From positions 1-32,475 of the forward strand of contig SKNT01000011.1 of NCBI GenBank assembly GCA_007120385.1: a DNA stretch of 32,475 nucleotides, given 5' to 3'. Position 1 is the first letter of the stretch. Each line of letters opens with the position of its first letter. The position numbers and the translations under genes are program-made. Below the pieces are notes generated by a model, which was not told the DNA's origin, did no database searches, and saw nothing but the letters and a program-made list of their open reading frames with translations. This document shows, in pieces, positions 17,807-25,469 of the stretch. Source of the stretch: Balneolales bacterium (GTDB lineage: Bacteria > Bacteroidota > Rhodothermia > Balneolales > Natronogracilivirgulaceae).

Positions 17807-18877
17807 TCAGCGATACCGGTCGTAGTCCCTGCGATGCTGTATCCGGACAAGGTCCCCGTCGCTTACATTGGTCTGCCCGGTCACAACAACCTCATCGCCA
17901 GGCACCAGCCCTTCCTCAATGATGACCATCGCTCCCGAGGAAGCACCGGTAACAACTCTCCTGGCTTCCGCTTTTTTGAAGTCTCCGTCCTGCCGGACAA
18001 CAAAGAGCTGCAACCCGTCTTCATCGCGTACCAGTGCCGTACGGGGCACAATAAGCACATCCTCCCACACTTTCCTTGTTACCGAAAGATTAACTACCAT
18101 TTCGGGCTTGAGCAGACCGGCGGTGTTGTCCATGACCACTTCAATTGGAAACGTGCGGGTTTCCGGGACGATCAGGCTTCCGGCATAACGCACCTCACTG
18201 CTGATCTCCCCGCCGCCATAGCTTCTCAGACTTACCGTAACCGGAGCCCCCTCACTGATATCGTTGATATACCGCTCCGGCACACCTGCGTTAATTCGGA
18301 CGCGGTCCAGGTTGACCAGGCGCAGTACCGGTATACCCGGATTTACCAGTTCTCCTGCACTTACCATGCGTTCTTCAATTCGTCCGTCAAACGGAGCCGA
18401 TATCCGGGAGTCGCCGAGCTGCTTTTCAGCCTGCTCCAGCTGCGAACGGGCCTGGTCACGCTGTGTGCGAATCTGGTTAAACTGAAGCTGGCTTATAATG
18501 GAATCCCGCAGAAGGGGCTCCTGCCGGCGCAGCGCATCCTCAGCAAGCTCATAGTTGGCACGTGCCATTTCAACCGACGAGCGAACCATGCGGTCATCCA
18601 GGCGAACCAGTTCCTGATCCCTGCGCACCCGGGCACCTCTGTCTGCAATGGAATTGACCCGTCCGGAAACTTCCGCTGATATGACAGCGTCTTCCAGTGC
18701 TTCCACCGTGCCGGTCACCCGCACGACCTCATTGAACGAGCGCAATTCGGCACCCAGTGTTTCCACCACAACTTCACGGGCCATCGCATTGTTGTTGCCG
18801 TTTCCGTTTTCCTGCTCGCATGCTGTCATTGAAGCCGCTAACGCCAGCACCGGCACCATCTTCATTATTCGGTTCAT
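17807..18877 (-). CDS. RND periplasmic adaptor (membrane fusion protein), lipoprotein
   Basis: The 356-residue protein links pump to channel. It has a lipoprotein signal with Cys20 in MTAC, a Asn/Gly-rich linker, a biotinyl-lipoyl-like half motif (VISAEVSGRVNSI, about 66-78), a helical hairpin at about 95-160 (VEMARANYELAEDALRR and IRTQRDQARSQLEQAEKQL), the second lipoyl half (ISAPFDGRIEER), a beta-barrel domain, and a membrane-proximal domain (VPRTALVRDEDG). This domain order is that of HlyD/AcrA-type adaptors. Its ATG is preceded by AGGA and eight A bases. The pump gene starts 90 bases downstream and the channel gene ends 63 bases upstream, so it is the middle part of the export cassette. 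Confidence 0.94.
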   Translation of the reverse strand: MNRIMKMVPVLALAASMTACEQENGNGNNNAMAREVVVETLGAELRSFNEVVRVTGTVEALEDAVISAEVSGRVNSIADRGARVRRDQELVRLDDRMVRSSVEMARANYELAEDALRRQEPLLRDSIISQLQFNQIRTQRDQARSQLEQAEKQLGDSRISAPFDGRIEERMVSAGELVNPGIPVLRLVNLDRVRINAGVPERYINDISEGAPVTVSLRSYGGGEISSEVRYAGSLIVPETRTFPIEVVMDNTAGLLKPEMVVNLSVTRKVWEDVLIVPRTALVRDEDGLQLFVVRQDGDFKKAEARRVVTGASSGAMVIIEEGLVPGDEVVVTGQTNVSDGDLVRIQHRRDYDRYR

Positions 18878-18940
18878 TTTTTTTTGTTCCTGTCAGAATT
18901 TTGAAAAAAATATTACGTTTCGTCTGTGTGCTTCGGCCGG

Positions 18941-20644
18941 TTACAAGCGATCCACAGAGATCCCGAGTACAAGCTCAAAACGGCTTACGGCATGCAGATA
19001 ATCATGCACTGCAGCCAGGTAGGACAGTCTGCTCTGATCCAGAAGCATGGAAGCCTGCCTCTCTTCCAGATTGGTGCCTACGCCTTCCAGAAGCCGGGTG
19101 CGCGCAAAGTCATAGTTTACCTGTGCCTGCTCAATATTGCGCTGCTGACTCTCAATCCGGCGCTCAGCCGTGCGCAAATTTCTCAGGGCCTGATCCACCT
19201 CCACCCGAACGGCATTGGTCAGATACTCGAAACGCAGCTGGCTTTTCCGCGTTTCTATCCGGCTCTGCTCCAGACGGGCCCGGTTCTGGAACCCCGAAAA
19301 AATGTTCCAGCTCACATTGATCCCCACGGCAATATTCGGATTCCAGTAGGCATCATGGAAAAAGCTGCGGTTTTCGCTGGCAAAACGGAACGGGTTGTCC
19401 GGGTCGGCCGGGTCCCGCGTGATCACGGTGCGGTTGTCCGGCACTCGGCCAATATAATCCAGATTGGCAAAAGCACTTACAATCGGCCTGTATGATGAGC
19501 GGCTAATGCGTTCGTTGATCTTGTTGATCTCGATAAGACCTTCTGCCTGCATTAGATCCGGACGAAACTCTTTTGCGATGGAAACGGCCTCGTCAAGTGA
19601 CAGATCTCCAACCGGCTGCATGGCGGTCATGGTCAGGTCCCCCAGAAGCCATATCGGGCGGGTCGGATCCAGATTCAGTAGAAGATTGATGCTTCTTTTA
19701 GCCAGTTCGGCACGGTTCTCTGCTTCGATAAGTTCCGTCTCCAGATTGACCAGCTCAACTTCGGCACTCAGCTTCTCATAGCGGGAGGCAAGGCCCTGGT
19801 CTACCGTACGCGTAACATCATCCACCGTCCTTCGCAGCCGTTCCACACTGCTCCGGATCACCTCTACCTGCTGCCACGCAAGCAGGGCGGAAAAATAGGC
19901 CCGGCGCACCTCGTCAATGACCACCTGGCGCTCCCGCTGGACCGCATCCTCACTGAGTTTCTTGAACTGCTCGGCGCCCTGGATGGCGGCAAAAGCCGAC
20001 CCGTTGAAAAGCGTCTGGGTGATGCTGAGCGACAGCACAAACTGGTTGTCCACACTGAACGGGTCATCGTCCATGGAGGGCGGGGTAATGCCGGCATCCT
20101 CATATCCCTGCATTTGCCGGTCGATATACTCGTCGAAAGTCAGCTCGTCGCGGCCTTCCAAACGGGCTTCCTCGTTGTATCTGAGCCAGCCAATGGCACC
20201 GAAATCGGCGAAGAGCTGTTCAGCGCCGCTTCCGGCAAACGGATTGGCGGTTACCAGGTTTCTGGTGAAATTGCCGGTTGCATTCACATTGGGATACACG
20301 CTTCCCCAAGCTTCCCGCACTTGCTGCCTGGCGGTTTCACGGTCCAGGAATGTTTCGCGCAGCCCGAAATTGTTCTCAAGCGCAATCTGCACGGCCTCAT
20401 CCAGCGTGAGTTTCAGAGTATCTGCCATTGATGCCGTACCAGCCCGGCTTTCCTGAGCCATGGTGGCAAAGGTTAACACCAGCGCCGCCCATATAACAAG
20501 GGGGACACAATGCCAGACAGACCTGGATATACGTGAAAAAGCAGAGATTATAAGAGATGCCGGCATCCGGTGAATCCGCTTCAAGGACCTCATTGAACAA
20601 CTGTTGCCAGTGCTGATCCTGGTCGACGATAAACGGTCGTACAT
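18941..20644 (-). CDS. TolC-like outer-membrane efflux channel
   Basis: Outer-membrane factor of the RND system. After a signal peptide (hydrophobic stretch CVPLVIWAALVLTFATMA, about residues 45-62) the sequence begins LKLTLDEAVQIALENN, the classic start of an OEP domain. Two repeats follow, each with long amphipathic coiled helices (for example VERLRRTVDDVTRTVDQGL and NLRTAERRIESQQRNIEQAQV), plus a strand-like segment GINVSWNIFSGFQNRARLEQS typical of the second repeat. The longest reading is 567 residues from 20644, but the N-terminus before the signal peptide is unusually long; ATG at 20593 or 20566 is more likely as start. No clear ribosome binding site decides it. It lies 218 bases downstream of the TetR gene. 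Confidence 0.92.
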   Translation of the reverse strand: MYDRLSSTRISTGNSCSMRSLKRIHRMPASLIISAFSRISRSVWHCVPLVIWAALVLTFATMAQESRAGTASMADTLKLTLDEAVQIALENNFGLRETFLDRETARQQVREAWGSVYPNVNATGNFTRNLVTANPFAGSGAEQLFADFGAIGWLRYNEEARLEGRDELTFDEYIDRQMQGYEDAGITPPSMDDDPFSVDNQFVLSLSITQTLFNGSAFAAIQGAEQFKKLSEDAVQRERQVVIDEVRRAYFSALLAWQQVEVIRSSVERLRRTVDDVTRTVDQGLASRYEKLSAEVELVNLETELIEAENRAELAKRSINLLLNLDPTRPIWLLGDLTMTAMQPVGDLSLDEAVSIAKEFRPDLMQAEGLIEINKINERISRSSYRPIVSAFANLDYIGRVPDNRTVITRDPADPDNPFRFASENRSFFHDAYWNPNIAVGINVSWNIFSGFQNRARLEQSRIETRKSQLRFEYLTNAVRVEVDQALRNLRTAERRIESQQRNIEQAQVNYDFARTRLLEGVGTNLEERQASMLLDQSRLSYLAAVHDYLHAVSRFELVLGISVDRL

Positions 20645-20862
20645 AATTCTATCCGCGTTTGTATCCTGATTTGTAATAAGTAATCTGATCTCTTTCCCAC
20701 CTTCTGAAACGGCCCGGAATAATCCGGTTAATGCAGTAACCTTGTTTTCCCAGGTTCAGCCATATGCAATGTGCTATCAGGTGATACTTCCGGCCGGAGC
20801 CGCCCGGTCTGGCAACTGGGTTTTTCAATCAATTGTTTAACAGACATTGTTCCCACAACGTT
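20645..20862. promoter_or_regulatory. Gap with three short dyads between tetR-like gene and efflux channel gene
   Basis: In these 218 bases upstream of the channel gene I see several inverted repeats: CCGGA-ATAA-TCCGG at 20714-20727, AACCTTG-TTTTC-CCAGGTT (one mismatch) at 20738-20756, TATCA-GG-TGATA at 20775-20786, and the perfect palindrome TCCGGCCGGA at 20789-20798. They are candidate operator sites for the neighbouring TetR protein or parts of a terminator for its gene. None is long enough to be certain. Confidence 0.35.
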
Positions 20863-21483
20863 TCAATGAATCGGGTCTTTCGTCATCTGATCCAGCAGTG
20901 CCGAAAGATGGTCCTTCAGTCTCTGCTTCATGGCATCTGCCGTCTTTTTTTCAATTCCCAGAAATGGAAATCCTTTTTCGAACATGAACATGTTGACCAG
21001 ATAACTTTCGACAGTTGAGCTGAACGTCAATACGCAAAGTTCGGTGTCAATGTTTCGAAGATATCCGCTTTTTTTCGCGCTGGCCAAAACACCGATGAAC
21101 ATGCCATGAACTTCCAACATGGTTTTTTGCAGATCCTTGAGGATTTCGGGACGCTGGTTCAGCAGACCAATCTCGCGAATGGCGATGATGACCGGTTTGG
21201 GGTTTTCAAATGAATAGTCGACAAAGGCAAAAAGGAACTTGCGAAAAGTGGTCACCGGGTGCTCTTTCTGCCTGGTGATTTGCTCAAGTAGCTTTTTTAC
21301 GTTTGCCGCGTGACGATCGATCAACTCCTTGAGCAACTGTTCTTTTGATCCGAAATAGTAGGACAGCATGGCCACATTGACCCCGGCCTCTTCCGCAATC
21401 ATGCGGGTTGTGGTGCTTCGATATCCGTTCACGGCAATCAGATCTTCCGCGGCGTCCAGTATCGCGATCTTTTTATCAGACAT
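20863..21483 (-). CDS. TetR/AcrR-family transcriptional regulator
   Basis: A 206-residue regulator with an N-terminal helix-turn-helix at about residues 25-46 (TTRMIAEEAGVNVAMLSYYFGSKE), the signature of TetR proteins, and a C-terminal all-helical ligand and dimer domain. The reading frame continues upstream to ATG 21576, but MSDKKIAILDAAEDLI at 21483 fits the usual family start, so that start is chosen. It lies directly upstream of the channel, adaptor and pump genes on the same strand, so it is probably the local repressor of the efflux cassette, released by a pump substrate. TTG at 21552-21554 and TATTTTTA at 21528-21535 on the minus strand could form its promoter but the spacing (16) is short. 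Confidence 0.9.
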   Translation of the reverse strand: MSDKKIAILDAAEDLIAVNGYRSTTTRMIAEEAGVNVAMLSYYFGSKEQLLKELIDRHAANVKKLLEQITRQKEHPVTTFRKFLFAFVDYSFENPKPVIIAIREIGLLNQRPEILKDLQKTMLEVHGMFIGVLASAKKSGYLRNIDTELCVLTFSSTVESYLVNMFMFEKGFPFLGIEKKTADAMKQRLKDHLSALLDQMTKDPIH

Positions 21484-21589
21484 GTGACTTGCTGATGAGA
21501 TATTGTAACTTGCAGTGCGGTTAAGGATAAAAATACGGGGATGTTGCTTTCCAACAGGAAATAACCCTGCCATCAAACAGGAAGATCAC

Positions 21590-21925
21590 TCAGATAACGC
21601 CGTTTTCCACCGGACACATGCCACGCAGACGCTCATAGCGGTAAATGCCCGTTTGATGCCCATCGTTCCAGACAATCTGTATGGCGTAATTTCCGACCTG
21701 TATGATACGCGTAACCAGCCGGTCTTGTGCTGATTGCTCCAGAAATATTGCCGGATCCACCGGTTTCCCCATACTTTCGTGCCCTCCCTGGCAGAAAACA
21801 CAGGGACAGGCCCGACGCAACCCTTCCATGGGATAGCGGCTGTGATGCCCGTCCGCCCAAACAATTTGCAATTCCCGGACTTCGGAGTTGACTGTAATTT
21901 TATTTATCTGAAATCTGGCTTCCAT
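21590..21925 (-). CDS. DUF971 / GBBH-like N-terminal domain protein
   Basis: The 111-residue protein is one DUF971 domain, the same fold as the N-terminal zinc domain of gamma-butyrobetaine hydroxylase. It shows WADGHHSRYP (23-32), LRRACPCVFCQGGH (36-49) and IVWNDGHQTGIYRYERLR (84-101). Cys40, Cys42, Cys45 and His90 match the spacing type of the Cys3His zinc site known from human BBOX1; a further Cys104 is near the end. Stand-alone DUF971 proteins are often linked to Mrp/ApbC-type Fe-S assembly, but no such gene is seen here. A good Bacteroidota-type promoter lies just upstream. It precedes the TetR gene on the same strand by 106 bases; whether they share a transcript is unclear. Confidence 0.88.
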   Translation of the reverse strand: MEARFQINKITVNSEVRELQIVWADGHHSRYPMEGLRRACPCVFCQGGHESMGKPVDPAIFLEQSAQDRLVTRIIQVGNYAIQIVWNDGHQTGIYRYERLRGMCPVENGVI

Positions 21926-21951
21926 GAACCGTCTGTAAATGATACAAAGCT

Positions 21952-21973
21952 TTCAAATTTAGTTCAAATTGAG
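21952..21973. repeat. 11-bp direct repeat in the DUF971/IMPACT divergent region
   Basis: TTCAAATTTAG at 21952-21962 is followed at once by TTCAAATTGAG at 21963-21973 (10 of 11 identical, one helical turn apart). It covers the -7 element of the DUF971 promoter, so it could be a regulator site or chance in an AT-rich promoter. Confidence 0.4.
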
Positions 21974-21985
21974 GATATTTACCAA
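21954..21985 (-). promoter_or_regulatory. Bacteroidota-type promoter of the DUF971 gene
   Basis: On the minus strand TTG (21983-21985) is followed after 21 bases by TAAATTTG (21954-21961), an exact match to the TAnnTTTG -7 element with a -33 TTG used by the Bacteroidota primary sigma factor. The -7 element ends 28 bases before the ATG at 21925, giving a short leader of about 20 bases. Confidence 0.5.
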
Positions 21986-22020
21986 TCCTGTCTTCCATCC
22001 CGGCCGGAAATGATCCGATT

Positions 22021-22668
22021 ATGACCGAAGAACCACTGAAAACGCTGACCCGGACATCCACAGCCCGGTATACCGACCGGGGATCACGGTTCCATGCCTG
22101 GGCCTTTCCCGTCATGGATATGAAGGATATCGAAACCAGGCGCTCCGGGATCGCCGCAAGATATCCCGATGCCACGCATCACTGCTACGCCTGGAGGTAC
22201 AACCCGTTTCAGCCGGTTGAATACGCGCAGGATGATGGCGAACCACCCGGCACGGCCGGTCTTCCCATCCTCGGTGTCATCAAATCCGCCCACCTTGTCA
22301 ATGTGCTGATCATCGTCGTCCGGTATTACGGTGGAACCAAACTGGGAAAAGCCGGGTTGATACACGCTTACAGGGAGGCCGCAGCCCTCAGCATATCAAT
22401 CGCTGAGAAAAGAAATCTGGACAGGTTCATCCCAATTTCAATCCAATACCCTTACGACCAGGAAAACAGCATTCGGGAGCTCGTCAGCCGATTCCGGATG
22501 AATGCGGACCAGGAAAAGTATATGGAAAACATTACCATGACGCTCTACTGCCGTGAAAAACATGCATCGGAGCTCACCGGTATCCTGGATCATCTTGCAC
22601 ATCTGGGAGTCACTTATGAACCTAAACCGGCGTGCTTCCGGCCGGTCGGCAACGGCCACCTCAACTGA
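22021..22668 (+). CDS. yigZ: IMPACT/YigZ-family (UPF0029) protein
   Basis: The 215-residue protein carries the UPF0029 N-terminal domain with its signature: THHCYAWR (52-59), DDGEPPGTAGLPIL (71-84) and IIVVRYYGGTKLGKAGL (97-113). The C-terminal part (about 135-210) fits the ferredoxin-like DUF1949 domain of YigZ. Members are implicated in translation-related regulation in eukaryotes (IMPACT) and are of uncertain function in bacteria. It is read divergently from the DUF971 gene with 95 bases between, and is followed 56 bases later by the cobalamin adenosyltransferase gene. Confidence 0.92.
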   Translation: MTEEPLKTLTRTSTARYTDRGSRFHAWAFPVMDMKDIETRRSGIAARYPDATHHCYAWRYNPFQPVEYAQDDGEPPGTAGLPILGVIKSAHLVNVLIIVVRYYGGTKLGKAGLIHAYREAAALSISIAEKRNLDRFIPISIQYPYDQENSIRELVSRFRMNADQEKYMENITMTLYCREKHASELTGILDHLAHLGVTYEPKPACFRPVGNGHLN

Positions 22669-22724
22669 GTACCGGTTTATTGAACCGTACAGCCAACCCT
22701 TATCCGGAATAAACTGAAAATCCA

Positions 22725-23270
22725 ATGAAAATCTATACCAAAACCGGTGATCATGGCGACACTTCGCTTTTCGGCGGGCAGCGTGTCTCCAAAAACCACT
22801 CCCGCATCACGGCATACGGAACGGTGGACGAGCTCAACTCCATCATTGGCATCATCCGGACGGCCGACCCCGATCCGGCTCTTGAGGACATACTGGAGCG
22901 GGTTCAAAATGAATTGTTTGTTCTCGGAGCCGACCTGGCTACACCACCGGAAAAAAATGCCCGCATCGATCGCATCGGAGAAGCCCATGTTCGCAGGCTG
23001 GAAGAGGACATCGACCGGCTGGAAGTGGGACTCAAGCCGCTCAAGTCGTTCATCCTCCCTGGTGGAAGCCTTGGCGCCGCATACATACACCTGGCCCGAA
23101 CCGTATGCCGCAGGGCGGAACGCAGCTGCTTTTCCTGCAGACAATCCGAAATTGTTTCCGATGAAGCCCTTATCTTTCTGAACCGGCTTTCCGACCTTCT
23201 TTTTGTCATGGCACGCTACCAGAACAAATCAAAGGGTGTACGCGACGTCGCCTGGAAAGCGCGAAAATGA
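22725..23270 (+). CDS. pduO: PduO-type cob(I)alamin adenosyltransferase
   Basis: The enzyme transfers adenosyl from ATP to cob(I)alamin, making coenzyme B12. The 181-residue sequence shows the whole PduO-type pattern: IYTKTGDHGDTSLFGG (3-18) for ATP binding, YGTVDELNSIIG (31-42), FILPGG, ARTVCRRAER (123-132 approx.) and LNRLSDLLFVMARY near the C-terminus. Length is standard. No B12-dependent enzyme or transporter is in the window, and no cobalamin riboswitch is seen in the 56 bases upstream, so it probably serves the cell's general coenzyme supply. Confidence 0.94.
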   Translation: MKIYTKTGDHGDTSLFGGQRVSKNHSRITAYGTVDELNSIIGIIRTADPDPALEDILERVQNELFVLGADLATPPEKNARIDRIGEAHVRRLEEDIDRLEVGLKPLKSFILPGGSLGAAYIHLARTVCRRAERSCFSCRQSEIVSDEALIFLNRLSDLLFVMARYQNKSKGVRDVAWKARK

Positions 23271-23340
23271 AAAATTTGAAAATAAGCCATAACCGGAACA
23301 ATAGCTCCGTCACTACGCACCCAATTGTTGCTTTTCTGAC

Positions 23341-25341
23341 ATGGGCCTGACCAACAAACAGAAAAAGTATATCCGGGACCATCATCGCGATAAAAGTGCC
23401 GACAAACTCTCGCGTGAACTGAAAGCCGACCGGACCATGGTACAGGAGTACCTGGATGTCATCTCGCCGCAAACCGCGGGCAGAAAAAAAATCGTTTTCT
23501 ATATCGCAGCCCTGCTCATCCCCATGCTTTTTTTCATGATTCTGGAAGGCTCATTGCGTTTTTTTGATTACCGGGGGGATACGCGCCTGTTTACCTTCCC
23601 CGAAGAATATTTCGAAGGCGAGTACGGTTTTGTAAACAGGAATTTCAATGCCCGCTATTTTTTCAACACGAGGAACCTGCCCGGTTTCTCCAATGATGCC
23701 TTTCTTGCGGACAAACCCGATACCTCTTTCCGTGTGTTTGCCATGGGCGGTTCGTCTACTGCCGGTTATCCCTACGGCTTCAATGCCCTCTTCTCCCGCG
23801 TGACCGCCGATGCTCTTAACGACATCCTTCCCGGACGATTGATTGAAGTCATCAACCTGGGTGCTTCTGCGGTGAATTCCTACACACTTTACGACCAGAT
23901 TCCGGAAATACTGGAACAGAAGCCGGATGCCATTTTCATCTATGCCGGACACAACGAATTCTACGGCGCACTGGGTGTAGGGTCCAGTGAACAATTTGGT
24001 GCGTTCCCGGGTTTCGTACGCACTTATCTCAAGCTCCAACGGCTGAAAACATTCATGCTGCTCCGCGATGGTATCGCATCCATGTCACAATGGATAGCAT
24101 CCGGCATACTTGGACAGCCGCATCCAGCCCGGGACGGAACGCTCATGCAGCGTATGGTGCAGGATCAGACCATCACCCTGGACAGCCGGGTTTTTGAGTA
24201 CGGGAAGAACCAGTTTGAAAGCAATCTGGACGAAATCCTTCAGCGGTTCCGGGACAATAACATCCCGGTATTCATATCCAGCATTGCCAGCAACCTGCGC
24301 GACCAGGAGCCCTTTGTTTCCATTGAGACGCCCCGGTATCCACCAGCAAGGGTGGTTTTTGAACAGGCCCGCCGGTACTACAGCCAGGGTGAGTATGACC
24401 GCGCCTACGAACAGTTTGTCTATGCAAAGGACCTGGATGCTCTCAAATTCCGCGCACCGGAAGTGTTCAACGACATTATCAGGAGCAAAGCGGAAAAGCA
24501 TGGCGCCATCTATGTCCCTGTTTACGAGAACATGAGAGAGCAAAGTGAGAACCGCATCATCGGATTCGAACTGATGCTGGAACACCTTCATCCCAACAGA
24601 ACCGGTTATTTTCACATTGGCAAGTCGTTTTATGAGGCCGTGGCCGGTAGCGGACTGCTGGACGCCGAGGCGGACTACCAGGCACTCCGTAACTGGGATG
24701 AATACTATGAGAGAATGTGGGTTTCCGAACTGGATGAAAGGATCGCCTACCACCGGGTTCGCCTGCTTACCAGCGGATGGCCATTTGTTACCGGTCCGCC
24801 ACCGGACGGATATCCGGCGGCATATCAGCCAGCTGACCGGATTGACCAGCTGGCTTTTGAGGTTGTGCATGCCCGCAAACGCTGGGACCAGGCCAAACTG
24901 GAGATTGCAGAATTTTACATGGAGAATGGTGAGTTCGAACTGGCTTTACAGGAATATGAGGGTCTCGTCAGAGATCAGCCCTATAATCATTCACCATATA
25001 TATTCGCAGGCAGGCTGCTGCTGCAGGTCATGAACGACTTCGAAAGAGCCCGGCCTCATTTTGAAAATGCCTGGAGGATCAACCCGTCCAACTATGCTGC
25101 ACGAATGCTCGGGTCCATTGAAGTCAACGACGGAAACTACGAACGCGGAATCGAGTTGCTTGAAAAGGCACTGGAGTTCAATCCGGATGATGTACAGGCG
25201 CTATTCAATCTCTCCGGCGCCCAGGCGCTTGCCGGTGATCTCGAGACCGCCTACGAAACAGCACTAAAACTCGACCACATGCAACCCGGCTTTCCGGGAC
25301 TGCAGCAATGGAAACGTCAACTTGAATCACGACTGCAGTGA
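23341..25341 (+). CDS. Membrane-anchored SGNH-hydrolase-like protein with TPR repeats
   Basis: The 666-residue protein has an unusual order: a short N-terminal helical domain (about 1-42, TNKQKKYIRDHH then DKLSRELKADRTMVQEYL) that looks like a small helix-turn-helix, one membrane helix (50-68), an SGNH-like domain (about 125-430), and C-terminal tetratricopeptide-like helices (about 510-660, for example WDQAKLEIAEFYMENGEFELALQEYEGL). SGNH blocks: AMGGSSTAG (134-142) with the Ser, NLGAS (172-176), YAGHNEFYG (201-209) with Asn205, and EHLHPN (414-419) with His417. The usual block V Asp is replaced by Glu414. It is probably anchored in the inner membrane with the SGNH and TPR parts in the periplasm, perhaps acting on cell-envelope esters; the substrate is unknown. 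Confidence 0.8.
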   Translation: MGLTNKQKKYIRDHHRDKSADKLSRELKADRTMVQEYLDVISPQTAGRKKIVFYIAALLIPMLFFMILEGSLRFFDYRGDTRLFTFPEEYFEGEYGFVNRNFNARYFFNTRNLPGFSNDAFLADKPDTSFRVFAMGGSSTAGYPYGFNALFSRVTADALNDILPGRLIEVINLGASAVNSYTLYDQIPEILEQKPDAIFIYAGHNEFYGALGVGSSEQFGAFPGFVRTYLKLQRLKTFMLLRDGIASMSQWIASGILGQPHPARDGTLMQRMVQDQTITLDSRVFEYGKNQFESNLDEILQRFRDNNIPVFISSIASNLRDQEPFVSIETPRYPPARVVFEQARRYYSQGEYDRAYEQFVYAKDLDALKFRAPEVFNDIIRSKAEKHGAIYVPVYENMREQSENRIIGFELMLEHLHPNRTGYFHIGKSFYEAVAGSGLLDAEADYQALRNWDEYYERMWVSELDERIAYHRVRLLTSGWPFVTGPPPDGYPAAYQPADRIDQLAFEVVHARKRWDQAKLEIAEFYMENGEFELALQEYEGLVRDQPYNHSPYIFAGRLLLQVMNDFERARPHFENAWRINPSNYAARMLGSIEVNDGNYERGIELLEKALEFNPDDVQALFNLSGAQALAGDLETAYETALKLDHMQPGFPGLQQWKRQLESRLQ

Positions 25342-25469
25342 AACCGGAACAACTGACCTAGCGGACTGTATTGCCGATGTTCCTGTCGTAAAAACGATTG
25401 TGTTCAGTTGGCATATGATCATTGCTAAAGGCCAGAATTATTGCTAAATAGAAGAGATTTACCTGTTAC
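25342..25469. promoter_or_regulatory. Upstream region of the M23 gene with a 9-bp direct repeat
   Basis: In this 128-base gap ATTGCTAAA occurs at 25421-25429 and 25440-25448, 19 bases apart start to start, 22-49 bases before the ATG. The spacing is near two helical turns, so it could be a binding site. I see no exact TAnnTTTG element here. Confidence 0.35.

Noticed and set aside
22669-22724. Search for a cobalamin riboswitch before the adenosyltransferase gene
   Set aside because: The gap is only 56 bases, far too short for the B12 aptamer, and no B12-box-like sequence is seen.
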